Shown here piece by piece: positions 26,383 through 35,850 of a stretch of 55,682 nt of DNA. The DNA comes from Lachnospiraceae bacterium. Lineage in GTDB: Bacteria; Bacillota; Clostridia; Lachnospirales; Lachnospiraceae. The DNA is taken from contig JAETQI010000030.1 in the NCBI GenBank assembly GCA_021770755.1, positions 1 through 55,682 on the forward strand, in the 5' to 3' direction. Each line of letters opens with the position of its first letter. The first letter of the stretch is position 1. The notes below the pieces were generated by a model. The model saw nothing but the letters and a program-made list of their open reading frames with translations. It made no database searches and was not told where the DNA came from. The translations under genes were made by a program, and so were the position numbers.

Positions 26383-26925
26383 ATGGCATTAACAGAATTA
26401 AACACTTACACGATCAATGACGTATATAATCTTCCAGACGGGCAGAGAGCAGAGCTCATCGACGGAAAAGTATATTATATGGCGCCGACCACGAGAAATC
26501 ATCAGCGAATCGTCGGCGAGCTCTTTGCGACGATCCGTGAACATATCAGGAGAAATAATTTTAAAGGGGAAGTGGATATCAATCCTTTTGGCGTGTTCAT
26601 CAATGCCGACGACAAGAGTTATGTGGAACCCGATATCTGTATTATCTGTGACGAGAACAAGCTTGATGACAGGGGGTGCAACGGTGCGCCGGACTGGATC
26701 ATCGAGGTGGTGTCGCCTGCCAGCAGGAGGATCGATTACACGACAAAGCTCTTTAAGTATCGTTCGGCAGGCGTGCGCGAGTACTGGATCGTGGATGCGG
26801 ATAAGACCAGGGTCATGGTCTACAATTTCTATCAGGACGACATGAATGAGTACAGCTTTACAGAGGATATTCCCGCAGGGATCTACACAGACCTTACGAT
26901 CCGCATGTCAAATCTCGAACTGTAG
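26383..26925 (+). CDS. Uma2-family (DUF820) putative restriction-endonuclease-fold protein
   Basis: A 180-aa protein with the PD-(D/E)XK pattern of Uma2 proteins: AELIDGKVYYMAPTTRNHQR near the start, then VEPDICII and DWIIEVVSPASR, with KLFKYRSAGVREYWIVD after them. The acidic residues and the Glu of IEVVSP would bind metal. Such proteins are widespread in cyanobacteria and Firmicutes, with no settled role. It is a single gene between two terminators, with AAGGAG before the ATG. The leader has AGGAACTGTC meeting AAAGTTCCTT (26347-26364), which resembles the ends of the MITE at 8004 joined together. Confidence 0.8.
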   Translation: MALTELNTYTINDVYNLPDGQRAELIDGKVYYMAPTTRNHQRIVGELFATIREHIRRNNFKGEVDINPFGVFINADDKSYVEPDICIICDENKLDDRGCNGAPDWIIEVVSPASRRIDYTTKLFKYRSAGVREYWIVDADKTRVMVYNFYQDDMNEYSFTEDIPAGIYTDLTIRMSNLEL

Positions 26926-26937
26926 GAAGATATGCAA

Positions 26938-26971
26938 ATAGGGTTAAACCGATTTGTCGGTTTAACCCTAT
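26938..26971. terminator. bidirectional terminator between Uma2 gene and buk
   Basis: ATAGGGTTAAACCGA (26938-26952) pairs perfectly with TCGGTTTAACCCTAT (26957-26971) around TTTG. AT-rich runs on both sides suit convergent genes ending at 26925 and 26989. Confidence 0.85.
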
Positions 26972-26988
26972 GATTTATTTTACGGATA

Positions 26989-28056
26989 TTAATATTCCAT
27001 CGCTTTCTCTTCGCCGTTCAGCACGCGCAGGGCACCCTGTGCCAGCGCAAGCAGTTCGTCCTCGCCGGGATATACGGTGAAAGGAGCGATCCATTCCGCA
27101 TATTCTTTCAGCGCGGCAACGACATCTTCGCCGTACGCGATTCCGCCGGTCACGATGATCTGGTCCACTTTTCCGTTCAGGACGCATGCCATGGAACCGA
27201 TATCCTTTGATACCTGCAGCAGAAAGGCTTTCTTTGCTTCGGCGGCTTTCTCGTCACCCTCGTTTGCGCGTTTTGTGACTTCACGCATATCGTTTGTTCC
27301 GAGATAGGCGTTGAAACCGCCCTTGCCGACGATCTTGCCGTACACTTCCTTTTCCGTGTATTTCCCAGAGAAGCACATCTTGATCAGCGCGCCGCTCGGA
27401 ACAGCTCCTGCGCGCTCCGGTGAGAATGCGCCGTCTCCGTCGAGCGCGTTGAACACGTCGACAACTTTTCCGTTGATGTGGGCGCCTACAGAGACACCGC
27501 CGCCCATGTGGACTACGATCAGCCGGAGCGTGTCGTAGGGTTTTCCGATCTCTTTTGCGTATCTCTTGGCGACTGCCTTCTGGTTCAGCGCATGGAATAC
27601 GCTGGTGCGGGGCAGCTCGGGTACGCCGGAATATCTCGCGATCGGCATCAGCTCGTCGACAACGACAGGATCGACGATGTAGGAAGGAACGCCGATGGAA
27701 TCGGCGATCTCACGCGCAAGGATCCCGCCGAGGTTGGAGGCATGCTGTCCCTGCACACCGACTTTTAAGTCTGCAAGCAGCGCGTCTGTCACCGCATATG
27801 TACCGCCCGGGATTGGTTTCAACATACCGCCGCGTCCGACGACAACGTTCAGGGAGTGAAGATCAAAGTTTTTCTCGGTTAACAGATCCGTGATGATCTT
27901 TTTGCGGAAATCTTTCTGGTCCACGATCGTGGCATACTGGGAGATCTCCTCGGTAGAGTGCCTCAGTGTCTCCTCAAACAGTAAGGTTTCGTCCTCGAAA
28001 ACACCGATCTTGGTAGAAGTAGAGCCTGGATTGATGATCAGACTTTTGATTGACAT
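26989..28056 (-). CDS. buk: butyrate kinase
   Basis: A 355-aa ASKHA-fold kinase that makes butyrate and ATP from butyryl phosphate. The N-terminal phosphate site is [17 protein letters not shown] second block is [20 protein letters not shown] and a third [20 protein letters not shown]. It lies 24 bases behind ptb on the same strand, with AGGAGG before its start. The pair finishes the pathway started by the convergent operon only 760 bases away. This kinase route is the alternative to the butyryl-CoA:acetate CoA-transferase common in gut Lachnospiraceae. Confidence 0.95.
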   Translation of the reverse strand: MSIKSLIINPGSTSTKIGVFEDETLLFEETLRHSTEEISQYATIVDQKDFRKKIITDLLTEKNFDLHSLNVVVGRGGMLKPIPGGTYAVTDALLADLKVGVQGQHASNLGGILAREIADSIGVPSYIVDPVVVDELMPIARYSGVPELPRTSVFHALNQKAVAKRYAKEIGKPYDTLRLIVVHMGGGVSVGAHINGKVVDVFNALDGDGAFSPERAGAVPSGALIKMCFSGKYTEKEVYGKIVGKGGFNAYLGTNDMREVTKRANEGDEKAAEAKKAFLLQVSKDIGSMACVLNGKVDQIIVTGGIAYGEDVVAALKEYAEWIAPFTVYPGEDELLALAQGALRVLNGEEKAMEY

Positions 28057-28080
28057 ATATATTTTTCCTCCTTGATTAAG

Positions 28081-29010
28081 TTATTTTGCCTTTTTCATGG
28101 ACTCGGCAACGACTGCAGCGAGTGCGATGGAGTGCAGCTTTGCCTCGAAGCTGTCGGAGCGCGATGTCAGGATGACAGGTGCGGCCGTACCGGTGAGAAT
28201 ATTGCCGTTCTTGACATCGCAGAGGTGTGTCAGTACCTTGTAGACGAGGTTTCCTGCGTGGATATCCGGGAAGAGGATCACGTCGGCGTCGCCGGCGATC
28301 TTTCTGCCTGTGCCGCCCTTGTGCGCGGCAGCGGCGCTGTCGATCGCCATATCCATGGAGAGCGGTCCGTCGATCACGCAGCCTGTGATTCTGCCATCGG
28401 CGTTCATCTTGGAAAGCTCGTCAGCGTCAACGGTGCAGGGCATCTTGGGATTAACAACTTCCACGGCGGCGACAGGGGCAACCTTCGGCTCCGCGATACC
28501 GCATGCATGGCAGACCTCGACGGTATTGTTGATGATCGCGACTTTATCTTCCAGCGTGGGATAAGTCATGAATGCAACGTCCGATAAGAAGAGAAGGCGG
28601 TCGATCCCCTTGATCTCGAACACGCATACGTGGGAGAGCGCCCTGCCTGTGCGGAGACCGACTTCCTTGTCAAGAACGCTCTTTAAGAAATTCTTGGTGT
28701 CGATCAGTCCCTTCATGTACATGTCCGCCTTGCCGTCATGGACGAGCTTGACGGCTGTGTGTGCAGCCTGCACGTGATCGGTCTCGTTGATGATCTCGAA
28801 TCCTGTCAGATCCATGTTCATGCCGGCAGCGATCTCCCTGATCTTTGCCTCGTCGCCGACAAGGATGGCGTCAGCGATGCCTTTCTCCTTTGCAGCCTGG
28901 ACAGCCTCCAGTACCGGCTCGTCCTCCGCCACGGCGACAGCGACCGTCTTGCGGTCACACTCGTAAACTTTTTGCAGTAAGTCTTTAAAACCTTTACTCA
29001 TTTGAAACAC
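28081..29010 (-). CDS. ptb: phosphate butyryltransferase
   Basis: A 309-aa enzyme converting butyryl-CoA and phosphate to butyryl phosphate and CoA. Family signatures include AVAVAEDEPVLEAVQAAKEK near the start, DMYMKGLIDTKNFLKSVLDK, LSHVCVFEI and GDADVILFPDIHAGN near the end. It leads the ptb-buk operon. Its own promoter carries a Rex-like site, so the last energy-conserving steps are probably under the same redox control as the upper pathway. The length is standard. Confidence 0.95.
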   Translation of the reverse strand: MFQMSKGFKDLLQKVYECDRKTVAVAVAEDEPVLEAVQAAKEKGIADAILVGDEAKIREIAAGMNMDLTGFEIINETDHVQAAHTAVKLVHDGKADMYMKGLIDTKNFLKSVLDKEVGLRTGRALSHVCVFEIKGIDRLLFLSDVAFMTYPTLEDKVAIINNTVEVCHACGIAEPKVAPVAAVEVVNPKMPCTVDADELSKMNADGRITGCVIDGPLSMDMAIDSAAAAHKGGTGRKIAGDADVILFPDIHAGNLVYKVLTHLCDVKNGNILTGTAAPVILTSRSDSFEAKLHSIALAAVVAESMKKAK

Positions 29011-29099
29011 CTCTTAAATTTATAATTTTATAGTGAAACATGATCCTGTTTCTGTTATGCTGGTTTACAGGTTGTCGCAGGAATGTTCCTAAAACCCTA

Positions 29100-29135
29100 T
29101 GTTAAAATAATAACACTTTCAAAAACAACGGTCAA
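29100..29135 (-). promoter_or_regulatory. ptb-buk promoter overlapped by a Rex-like operator
   Basis: On the minus strand TTGACC (29135-29130), a 17-bp spacer and TATTAT (29112-29107) form a good promoter. The palindrome TGTTAAAATAATAACA (29100-29115) matches the inner Rex consensus TGTTAA-N4-TTAACA at 11 of 12 positions and covers the -10. Confidence 0.6.
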
Positions 29136-29234
29136 GGCAATCGGGCATGGATAATTGAAATAAGATATAGACGAACCGCAGAAAATGAAATATGATAATA
29201 CATAGAGATCATTTTTCAGGAGGATGGGATAGAT

Positions 29235-30020
29235 ATGGGCAGGGAAAAATCTTGTGAGGATCCGGCACTGGTGATGGAGTGTGCGCTCGATATGGGGGAG
29301 ACGATGCTGCGGTGCGGCGCGGAGATCCTGCGGGTGGAAGATACCATCACGCGCATCTGCACGACTTACGGCGGGGGGATTGTGGACGTGTTTACCATCT
29401 TGTCCCTGATCATCTTAAGCTGGAAGACAGATGCGGGGGAGAACCATACGCTCACGAGGCGGATCAACCCGCACTCGACGGATCTCAATAAGCTGGAGGA
29501 TCTGAATGCGCTGTCGCGCTACATCTGTGAGAAGAAGCCGCCGTGCAGTGAGATCACGCAGAAGATCCACGAGATCATGGCGCCGGAGGAAAGGCGTATA
29601 TACAAGTCCAAGATCACAGGGTACGTTCTGCTGGCGTCGGCGTTTGCCATTTTCTTTGGCGGCAACCTGCGCGACGGGCTGGCGTCTGGGATCGTGGCGG
29701 TGCTGATGTACTTTTGGGATTATTTTTTCTCGTCGCACAACAGGAACCGGGTGGTCTACAGCCTGATCATGTCGATCGTGGCGGGGGTGCTCTGCAGCCT
29801 GTCGGTGGTGGTCGGGATCGGGCAGAATATGGACAAGGTCATGATCGGCAGCATCATGCTGTCGATCCCAGGCATCAACCTGATGAATTCCCTGCGGGAT
29901 ATGATGTGCGGGGACATCATCACGGGCATCCTGCGGCTGGCTGAGGCGCTGATGATCTCGGTGGCCATTGCGGCAGGGTTTGGTATTGCGATCATGATGT
30001 TTGGAGGGGTGTTGAGATGA
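29235..30020 (+). CDS. threonine/serine exporter family protein, ThrE N-terminal part (DUF1212)
   Basis: A 261-aa protein. The first 115 residues are soluble, with the family block MECALDMGETMLRCGAEILR followed by a segment ending in LTRRI. Then come about five membrane helices (ITGYVLLASAFAIFFGG onward; IPGINLMNSLRDMMCGDIIT). In split ThrE exporters this half pairs with a small all-membrane partner, which follows here with a four-base ATGA overlap. The likely role is export of small amino acids; substrate is inferred. AGGAGG precedes the start. The upstream gap holds the divergent ptb promoter. Confidence 0.85.
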   Translation: MGREKSCEDPALVMECALDMGETMLRCGAEILRVEDTITRICTTYGGGIVDVFTILSLIILSWKTDAGENHTLTRRINPHSTDLNKLEDLNALSRYICEKKPPCSEITQKIHEIMAPEERRIYKSKITGYVLLASAFAIFFGGNLRDGLASGIVAVLMYFWDYFFSSHNRNRVVYSLIMSIVAGVLCSLSVVVGIGQNMDKVMIGSIMLSIPGINLMNSLRDMMCGDIITGILRLAEALMISVAIAAGFGIAIMMFGGVLR

Positions 30021-30526
30021 TCGGGGCATTTTGTGAGAAGTATCTAATCATGATATTGACGGCGGCGCTCGGAACCGCAGGGTACTGCCTGAATGTCAAT
30101 ATCAAGCGCAATAAGATCCTGTACGGCTGCATTGGCGGAGTGCTGTCGACATTCCTGTACTGTGTGTTTGTGGAGGCGGGACTGTCGCTGCTGCTGCAGA
30201 ATCTGATACCGGCGGCGGCGGTCACCTTTTACGCGGAAGTGCTGGCGCGGGTCGTGAAAGCGCCGGCGACGGTTTTTCTGATCCCGTCGATCATTCCCCT
30301 GGTGCCGGGCGGCAGGCTGTATTATACGATGCGCGCCATTGTGGACGGCGAGGGGAATGATGCCAAAATATACGCGATGGAGACGATCGTGATCGCGCTT
30401 GGTATCGCGGTGGGGATCGTGGTGGTATCGCTGGTATTTTATCATATCAGCCACAAAAAGGTGCAGTTCAAGGTGCGGTTCGATGCGGGAGAGGATCTGC
30501 CTCCCGGCAAAAAGCGCATCAGTTAA
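30017..30526 (+). CDS. threonine/serine exporter family protein, ThrE C-terminal part (DUF3815)
   Basis: A 169-aa protein with four to five membrane helices and the family motif IPSIIPLVPGGRLYYTMRA. It is coupled to the preceding half by the ATGA overlap and completes the split exporter. The end overlaps the convergent AraC gene by eight bases. The soluble C-terminus is short and basic. The pair is a housekeeping-type locus without signs of transfer. Confidence 0.85.
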   Translation: MIGAFCEKYLIMILTAALGTAGYCLNVNIKRNKILYGCIGGVLSTFLYCVFVEAGLSLLLQNLIPAAAVTFYAEVLARVVKAPATVFLIPSIIPLVPGGRLYYTMRAIVDGEGNDAKIYAMETIVIALGIAVGIVVVSLVFYHISHKKVQFKVRFDAGEDLPPGKKRIS

Positions 30527-31778
30527 AATCAACCTCCTCATGCTGCTGGAACCTATGATCCCGGATAGCGCTCTCCCGGTATAGCTTCGGTGTGACACCG
30601 GTCCGTTTCTTGAAGAGGCGGCTAAAGTAATAGATGTCGGGAATGCCGCACTGCTGTGCGATCGTCTTGGTGGGGAGATCTGTCGCGATCAGAAGTTTTT
30701 TGGCGTGTTCGATACGCTGGCGGTTGACGAAGTCTGTCAGCGGGATACCGACTTCCTTTTTAAACAGTGTGGACAGATAACTCGCGTTGACGTTCAGCCA
30801 GTCGGACATTGTTTTCAGACTGAGGTCTGCTGTCAGATCCGAGTTGATGTAGGTGATGATCTTCTGCGTCAGCAGGGAGTAATCCCGGAGGGTGTGCTTG
30901 CGGATCAGACGGCAGTAATTGAGCACGATCTTTGACCAGACCGTGTGGCACTGGTCTTTGTTTGTAACCTGTTCAATGAGCTGGACATGCTGGTTGGAAC
31001 ACAGATCGATGTGGATCGGGTGCACGCCGGCTTCCTCCGCCTTCTTCCGGAACAGGGTGTTGAAGGCGATCGTGTAATTCTTGTAGTCGCGCAGCTCGTC
31101 GGAGAGCCGGCAGGGCAGCGTGACGGAGGAGAGTTTGGAGACGAGCGACATCGCTTTGGCTTCGTTTCCGTTAAAGACTGCGTCCAGAAGCTGTGCCTCC
31201 AGCGCGTAGCGCATCTCGATCATCTCGATGTTCATCATGGAGTCCCCGCTGCTCCGGTATTGGTGGGAGTAGGATTCGTACCATGTCTCCATGTCGTTCA
31301 GATCCTGATAGACCGTCTCATACTGGTTTTCGCCAAACAGGGAATTTCCGAGCGTCAGGAAAATACTGTAGTAGACTGCCGGAACGGGGAACGATGCAAG
31401 GCGCAGGTAATAACTCTGCAGGACTGTATACAGCTCCTGCGGAAGCTGCACTTTTGTGGCGATGCTGTTTAGGCGGGAAGGGCGCATCTCCTCGAAGAGA
31501 ACCGGTCCGCAGACCATCAGCGTATTGCTGTCAGGTGTGCGGAAGATACTGTAAGTGCACTGGAAAGTGTCCCGAAAGTGGTATATCGTTTTTTCTTTTA
31601 ACTGTTCCAGATAGCTCTGGATCAGGTTGGGCTTGTAGTCCGGCAGGATATCCGAGCGCAGACCGCAGTCCAGCCATGTGGTACTTTCGTATGGGAGTGT
31701 GATAAAGTGAACAGGAATGCGGTTGTTTTCTAACAGATTTTGTACAAAAGACAGTAAAATTTCTTCCATATGCGTCAA
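30519..31778 (-). CDS. AraC-family transcriptional regulator of the glucuronide operon
   Basis: A 419-aa protein. The C-terminal 100 residues hold two helix-turn-helix units: MSDWLNVNASYLSTLFKKEV, then the segment from QRIEHAKKLL to YYFSRLFKKRTGVTPKLYRE. The N-terminal 300 residues are a long sensory region, with no known ligand domain recognised by eye. It is divergent from the GH2 gene across a 303-base AT-rich gap, so it most likely activates the uronide genes upon binding a sugar. The first codons overlap no other gene. Confidence 0.85.
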   Translation of the reverse strand: MTHMEEILLSFVQNLLENNRIPVHFITLPYESTTWLDCGLRSDILPDYKPNLIQSYLEQLKEKTIYHFRDTFQCTYSIFRTPDSNTLMVCGPVLFEEMRPSRLNSIATKVQLPQELYTVLQSYYLRLASFPVPAVYYSIFLTLGNSLFGENQYETVYQDLNDMETWYESYSHQYRSSGDSMMNIEMIEMRYALEAQLLDAVFNGNEAKAMSLVSKLSSVTLPCRLSDELRDYKNYTIAFNTLFRKKAEEAGVHPIHIDLCSNQHVQLIEQVTNKDQCHTVWSKIVLNYCRLIRKHTLRDYSLLTQKIITYINSDLTADLSLKTMSDWLNVNASYLSTLFKKEVGIPLTDFVNRQRIEHAKKLLIATDLPTKTIAQQCGIPDIYYFSRLFKKRTGVTPKLYRESAIRDHRFQQHEEVDFN

Positions 31779-31993
31779 CTCTTTTCTAAATTTCCCAAAA
31801 ATAGTATGAAAAATATGTATTTTTTTTATTTATTTTTGCACATTTTTTTGGCAAAAGCAACACAATATAATAAAAATGCAAAAAATACAAAAAATCGTAT
31901 ATCGCCAAAGACAGAGAGTGAAAATATGATTTAGATATGCAGAAATGACAAAAAATATATTGCATCATATGAAAAAATATATAAAATAACATA

Positions 31994-32022
31994 TTTACAA
32001 TGCGGCGGTTATAAAATATATT
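31994..32022 (+). promoter_or_regulatory. promoter of the glucuronide operon
   Basis: TTTACA (31994-31999), a 17-bp spacer and TATATT (32017-32022) are followed 60 bases later by the GH2 start. The gap 31779-31993 is very AT-rich. It probably holds the AraC-type operator and the divergent promoter, but no clear repeat could be fixed by eye. Confidence 0.55.
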
Positions 32023-32081
32023 GTGCAAAATGAATACAAAGGTATGACTGCCGCCGGGGCAAACCGAAAGGAGGACTTTAC

Positions 32082-34346
32082 ATGAGAACTATCATCAATC
32101 TCGACAAAAGCTGGAGGTTTATCAAGGAGAATGCGGGGCTTCCCGACAAACTCCCGACAGACTGGCCGGTGGTCGATCTGCCGCACACATGGAACGCGGT
32201 GGATGGACACGATGGAAACGGAAGCTATGACCGCGGCTGTTATTGGTATGCAAAGACATTTGACATGCCGAAGCAGCCGCTTGCAGGCGGGCGTGTCTTT
32301 GTGGATATCCCGGCGGCGGGACAGCAGGCGACCGTGTATGTGAACGGCAAGGAGATCTGTTACCATGAGGGCGGTTACTCCACATTCCGCGCGGATATCA
32401 CAGACGCCTGTGCGGAGGGCGAGAATCTTCTGGTGGTCGCGTGCAGCAACGAGAATAAGAGCAATGTGTATCCGCAGTCCGCAGACTTTACATTTTATGG
32501 CGGACTTTACCGGGGGCTGAATCTCATCAGTGTGCCGGAGACCCATTTCGAACTGATGTATTGGGGCAGCAACGGACTGAAGGTCACAGCGACGCCCACA
32601 GAGTGCGGCGGCGCGGAGTTTGCGCTGGAATCGTGGGTGGTGAACGCGGACGAGAACTTTACGGTACAGTACAGGATCTGCGATGCGGACGGCAGGGAAG
32701 TGGGATTCTGTGTGCGTCCGGCGGACAGCACGGCGGTGAAGCTTTTTGTGCCGGACGTGACATTGTGGGATTGCGACAATCCGTATCTGTATACGGTCAC
32801 GGCAATCCTGCAGAGGCGCAATGAGGCGTATGATATGGTCTCTGCGCGCGTGGGCGTCAGAAGCTTTTCGTGCGATCCGGACAAGGGCTTTATCTTAAAC
32901 GGTGTTCCGACGCCTCTGCGCGGTGTCAGCCGTCATCAGGACCAGCTCTACAAGGGCAATGCGCTGACGAGGGAGGATCACTATCACGATGCCAGGATCA
33001 TCAAGGAGCTCGGCGCAAACACGATCCGTCTCGCGCATTACCAGCATTCGCAGGATTTTTATGATGCGTGTGATGAGCTCGGATTTATCGTGTGGGCGGA
33101 GATCCCGTTCATCAGCGTGATGAGCAAGGATCCCGAGGCGCATCAGAACTGTATCACGCAGATGAAGGAACTGATCCTTCAGAATTATAACCACCCGAGT
33201 ATCTGTTTCTGGGGCGTCTCCAATGAGATCCTGATCGGCGGCATCTCAGAACAGCTCGTGGAGAACCACAAGGAGCTGAACGCGCTCTGCAAGGAGCTGG
33301 ACCCGACGCGTCTGACGACGATCGCGCATGTCTCCATGACGCCGGTTGACAGCCCTGTCCACAATATTACCGATGTGGAGAGCTATAACCATTACTTTGG
33401 CTGGTACGGCGGAAAGATGGAGGACAACGGTCCATGGCTTGACAACTTCCACAAGGCACACCCGGAGATCTGCCTCGGCGTCTCGGAGTATGGGTGTGAG
33501 GGTATCATCACCTACCACGGGCCAAATCCCGCATGCAAGGACTACAGCGAGGAGTACCAGGCGCTCTACCATGAACATATGGCGAAGGTGTTCGACGAGC
33601 GTCCGTGGATCTGGTCGAGCCATGTGTGGAATATGTTTGACTTTGGCTGCGCGGCGAGAAATGAGGGCGGCGTGGCAGGACGCAACAACAAGGGTCTGGT
33701 CACGATGGACCGCCAGACCAAGAAGGACAGCTACTATATCTACAAGGCATACTGGAACAAGGAGCCGATGGTGCATCTGTGCGGCAAGCGCTATGCGCAG
33801 CGCGCGGGTGAGACGACGCAGATCCGCGTGTACTCCAACCAGCCGACAGTGTCCCTGTTTGTCAATGGCGAGCTTTCCCAGGTGATGACGGCGGAGAAGG
33901 TGTTTGTGTTTACGGTTGCGCTCCGGGATGGATTTAACAGTATTCTCGCGCTGGCGGGAGACTGCAGGGACAGCATGACGCTCGAGAAGGTTGACAAGGA
34001 GCCGGCGATCTATGTACTGCCGGAGGTCAATGAGAGGGCAGAGGGCGTTGCCAACTGGTTTAAGCTGGCAGGCGATCTGGATCTCAAGGCGCCGATGGAA
34101 TTCCCGGAGGGCAAGTACAATGTCAAGTGCAAGATGGAGGATATCGCGGAGTGTCCTGAGGCGATGGAGATCGTGGCAAAGGCAGTCAAGCTTGCGACCA
34201 ACTTTGATGTGCGCCCGGGCGTTGGCATGTGGGATATGATGAAGTCCATGGCGCCGGAGGGCATGGTAGGCATGGCCGGAAATATGCTGCCGGAAGGCTT
34301 CCTGGAGAGCCTGAACGCACAACTGATCAAGATCGACAGGATCTGA
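32082..34346 (+). CDS. glycoside hydrolase family 2, probable beta-glucuronidase (or beta-galactosidase)
   Basis: A 754-aa cytoplasmic GH2 enzyme without signal peptide. Order: sugar-binding domain (WRFIKENAGLPD, DLPHTWNAVDG), Ig-like domain, then TIM barrel. The acid/base Glu is in FWGVSNEILIGG and the nucleophile Glu in GVSEYGCEG. GRNNKGLVTMDRQTKKDSYY carries Asn-x-Lys, the motif that binds the carboxylate in glucuronidases, although some galactosidases have a similar Asn-Asp-Lys. The genes behind it process uronic acids, which favours glucuronidase. About 150 C-terminal residues after the barrel end in a helical, Met-rich segment I do not recognise. AAAGGAGG precedes the start. Confidence 0.85.
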   Translation: MRTIINLDKSWRFIKENAGLPDKLPTDWPVVDLPHTWNAVDGHDGNGSYDRGCYWYAKTFDMPKQPLAGGRVFVDIPAAGQQATVYVNGKEICYHEGGYSTFRADITDACAEGENLLVVACSNENKSNVYPQSADFTFYGGLYRGLNLISVPETHFELMYWGSNGLKVTATPTECGGAEFALESWVVNADENFTVQYRICDADGREVGFCVRPADSTAVKLFVPDVTLWDCDNPYLYTVTAILQRRNEAYDMVSARVGVRSFSCDPDKGFILNGVPTPLRGVSRHQDQLYKGNALTREDHYHDARIIKELGANTIRLAHYQHSQDFYDACDELGFIVWAEIPFISVMSKDPEAHQNCITQMKELILQNYNHPSICFWGVSNEILIGGISEQLVENHKELNALCKELDPTRLTTIAHVSMTPVDSPVHNITDVESYNHYFGWYGGKMEDNGPWLDNFHKAHPEICLGVSEYGCEGIITYHGPNPACKDYSEEYQALYHEHMAKVFDERPWIWSSHVWNMFDFGCAARNEGGVAGRNNKGLVTMDRQTKKDSYYIYKAYWNKEPMVHLCGKRYAQRAGETTQIRVYSNQPTVSLFVNGELSQVMTAEKVFVFTVALRDGFNSILALAGDCRDSMTLEKVDKEPAIYVLPEVNERAEGVANWFKLAGDLDLKAPMEFPEGKYNVKCKMEDIAECPEAMEIVAKAVKLATNFDVRPGVGMWDMMKSMAPEGMVGMAGNMLPEGFLESLNAQLIKIDRI

Positions 34347-34378
34347 TAACGAAGTGACAGTGATAGAGGAGGGTTTTT

Positions 34379-35767
34379 ATGGCAGCAAATACAAATACAA
34401 AAGTGCCCCCGTTTGGCATGAAGGACAAACTGGGCTATATGTTCGGCGATTTCGGAAATGATTTTACATTTATTCTGTCCTCGAGTTTCATGTTGAAGTT
34501 TTATACGGATGTCATGGGGATCGATGCGGCGGTTGTGGGACTGCTGATGATGGCGGCGCGGTTCATCGATGCGTTTACGGATGTGACGATGGGGCAGATC
34601 GTCGACCGCTCCAAGCCGACAAAGGACGGCAAGTTCAAGCCGTGGATCAAGCGCATGTGCGGACCGGTGGCGATCGCTTCCTTCCTGATCTATCAGTCGG
34701 GATTTGCCAATATGGCATATGGGTTCAAGGTGTTCTGGATGGTCGTCACCTACATATTGTGGGGTTCGATCTTCTATACTTCCATCAATATCCCGTATGG
34801 CTCCATGGCTTCGGCAGTCTCCGCAGACCCGAAGGACCGCGCGGACCTGTCCACATGGAGGACGATCGGCGGCGCGCTTGCAGGACTGGTGATCGGTGTA
34901 GGTACGCCGATGTTTGCCTATGAGACAGTGAATGGCAATACGGTTCTGTCCGGCACACGCATGACTGTGATCGCAGGGATTTTCAGCGTGCTGGCGATCG
35001 TATGCTATCTGATCTGCTTTAACCTAGTGAGAGAGCGTGTGGAAGTTCCCGCGAACAATGCCAAGCTGAATATCGGAAATCTGTTGAAGAGTCTTGTCAC
35101 CAACCGTTCGCTGCTTGGTATCATCGCGGCAGCGATCGCCCTGCTGCTTGCGATGCTGACGATGCAGGGGATGGCTGGTTATGTGTTCCCGAACTATTAT
35201 GGAAATGCGACTGCACAGTCCATGTCCTCCCTGACCGGAACGCTCGCGATGCTTGTGATCTGTGCGCCGTTTGCGTCTAAGCTCTCCGCAAGGTTTGGCA
35301 AGAAGGAGCTGTCCGTGGTCTCCTGTGCGTCGGCTGCAGTCGTGTATCTGCTCTGCCTGATCGTGCACCCGGCGAACGCTTTTGTGTATGTAGCATTTTT
35401 TACAGTCGCCTATATCGGACTTGGATTTTTTAACACCGTGATCTGGGCGATGATCACGGATGTTATTGACGATGCAGAGGTGAAGAACGGTGTGCGCGAG
35501 GATGGTACGATCTATTCTGTGTACTCCTTTGCGAGAAAGCTCGGGCAGGCGCTCTCCGCAGGACTTACGGGTTCCCTGCTGACCATGATCGGATACTCCA
35601 ACGAGACAGCGTTTGATCCGGTCGTTACGGAGAGGATTTTCAAGCTCTCCTGCATCGCGCCGATCATAGGTTTTGGACTTGTGGCGGTATTTCTGGTGGT
35701 GATCTACCCGTTGAACAAGAAGCGCGTGGAAGAGAACGTTGCCACGCTCGCACGCAGAAGGAAATAA
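34379..35767 (+). CDS. GPH-family (MelB-like) sugar:cation symporter
   Basis: A 462-aa protein with about 12 membrane helices. The glycoside-pentoside-hexuronide signature is at the start: LGYMFGDFGNDFTFIL, ARFIDAFTDVTMGQIVDR and SKPTKDGKFKPWI. The second half has FFNTVIWAMITDVIDDAEV, also typical. It probably imports glucuronides or free glucuronate with sodium or protons. It lies 32 bases after the GH2 gene behind GAGGAGG, so uptake and hydrolysis are co-expressed. Confidence 0.9.
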   Translation: MAANTNTKVPPFGMKDKLGYMFGDFGNDFTFILSSSFMLKFYTDVMGIDAAVVGLLMMAARFIDAFTDVTMGQIVDRSKPTKDGKFKPWIKRMCGPVAIASFLIYQSGFANMAYGFKVFWMVVTYILWGSIFYTSINIPYGSMASAVSADPKDRADLSTWRTIGGALAGLVIGVGTPMFAYETVNGNTVLSGTRMTVIAGIFSVLAIVCYLICFNLVRERVEVPANNAKLNIGNLLKSLVTNRSLLGIIAAAIALLLAMLTMQGMAGYVFPNYYGNATAQSMSSLTGTLAMLVICAPFASKLSARFGKKELSVVSCASAAVVYLLCLIVHPANAFVYVAFFTVAYIGLGFFNTVIWAMITDVIDDAEVKNGVREDGTIYSVYSFARKLGQALSAGLTGSLLTMIGYSNETAFDPVVTERIFKLSCIAPIIGFGLVAVFLVVIYPLNKKRVEENVATLARRRK

Positions 35768-35774
35768 TATACCG

Positions 35775-35813
35775 ATTGTCTGAAAGGATGCGGCGACAGC
35801 ATTCTTTCAGACA
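35775..35813 (+). promoter_or_regulatory. 16-bp hairpin between symporter and HAD genes
   Basis: TTGTCTGAAAGGATGC (35775-35790) pairs with GCATTCTTTCAGACAA (35798-35813) with one wobble and a seven-base loop. There is no T run. It may slow or stabilise the downstream transcript and rules out the upstream ATG at 35776 as a start. Confidence 0.55.
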
Positions 35814-35850
35814 AAAACAGGCGGACAAAAAACAGGAAAGGGGATGGATG

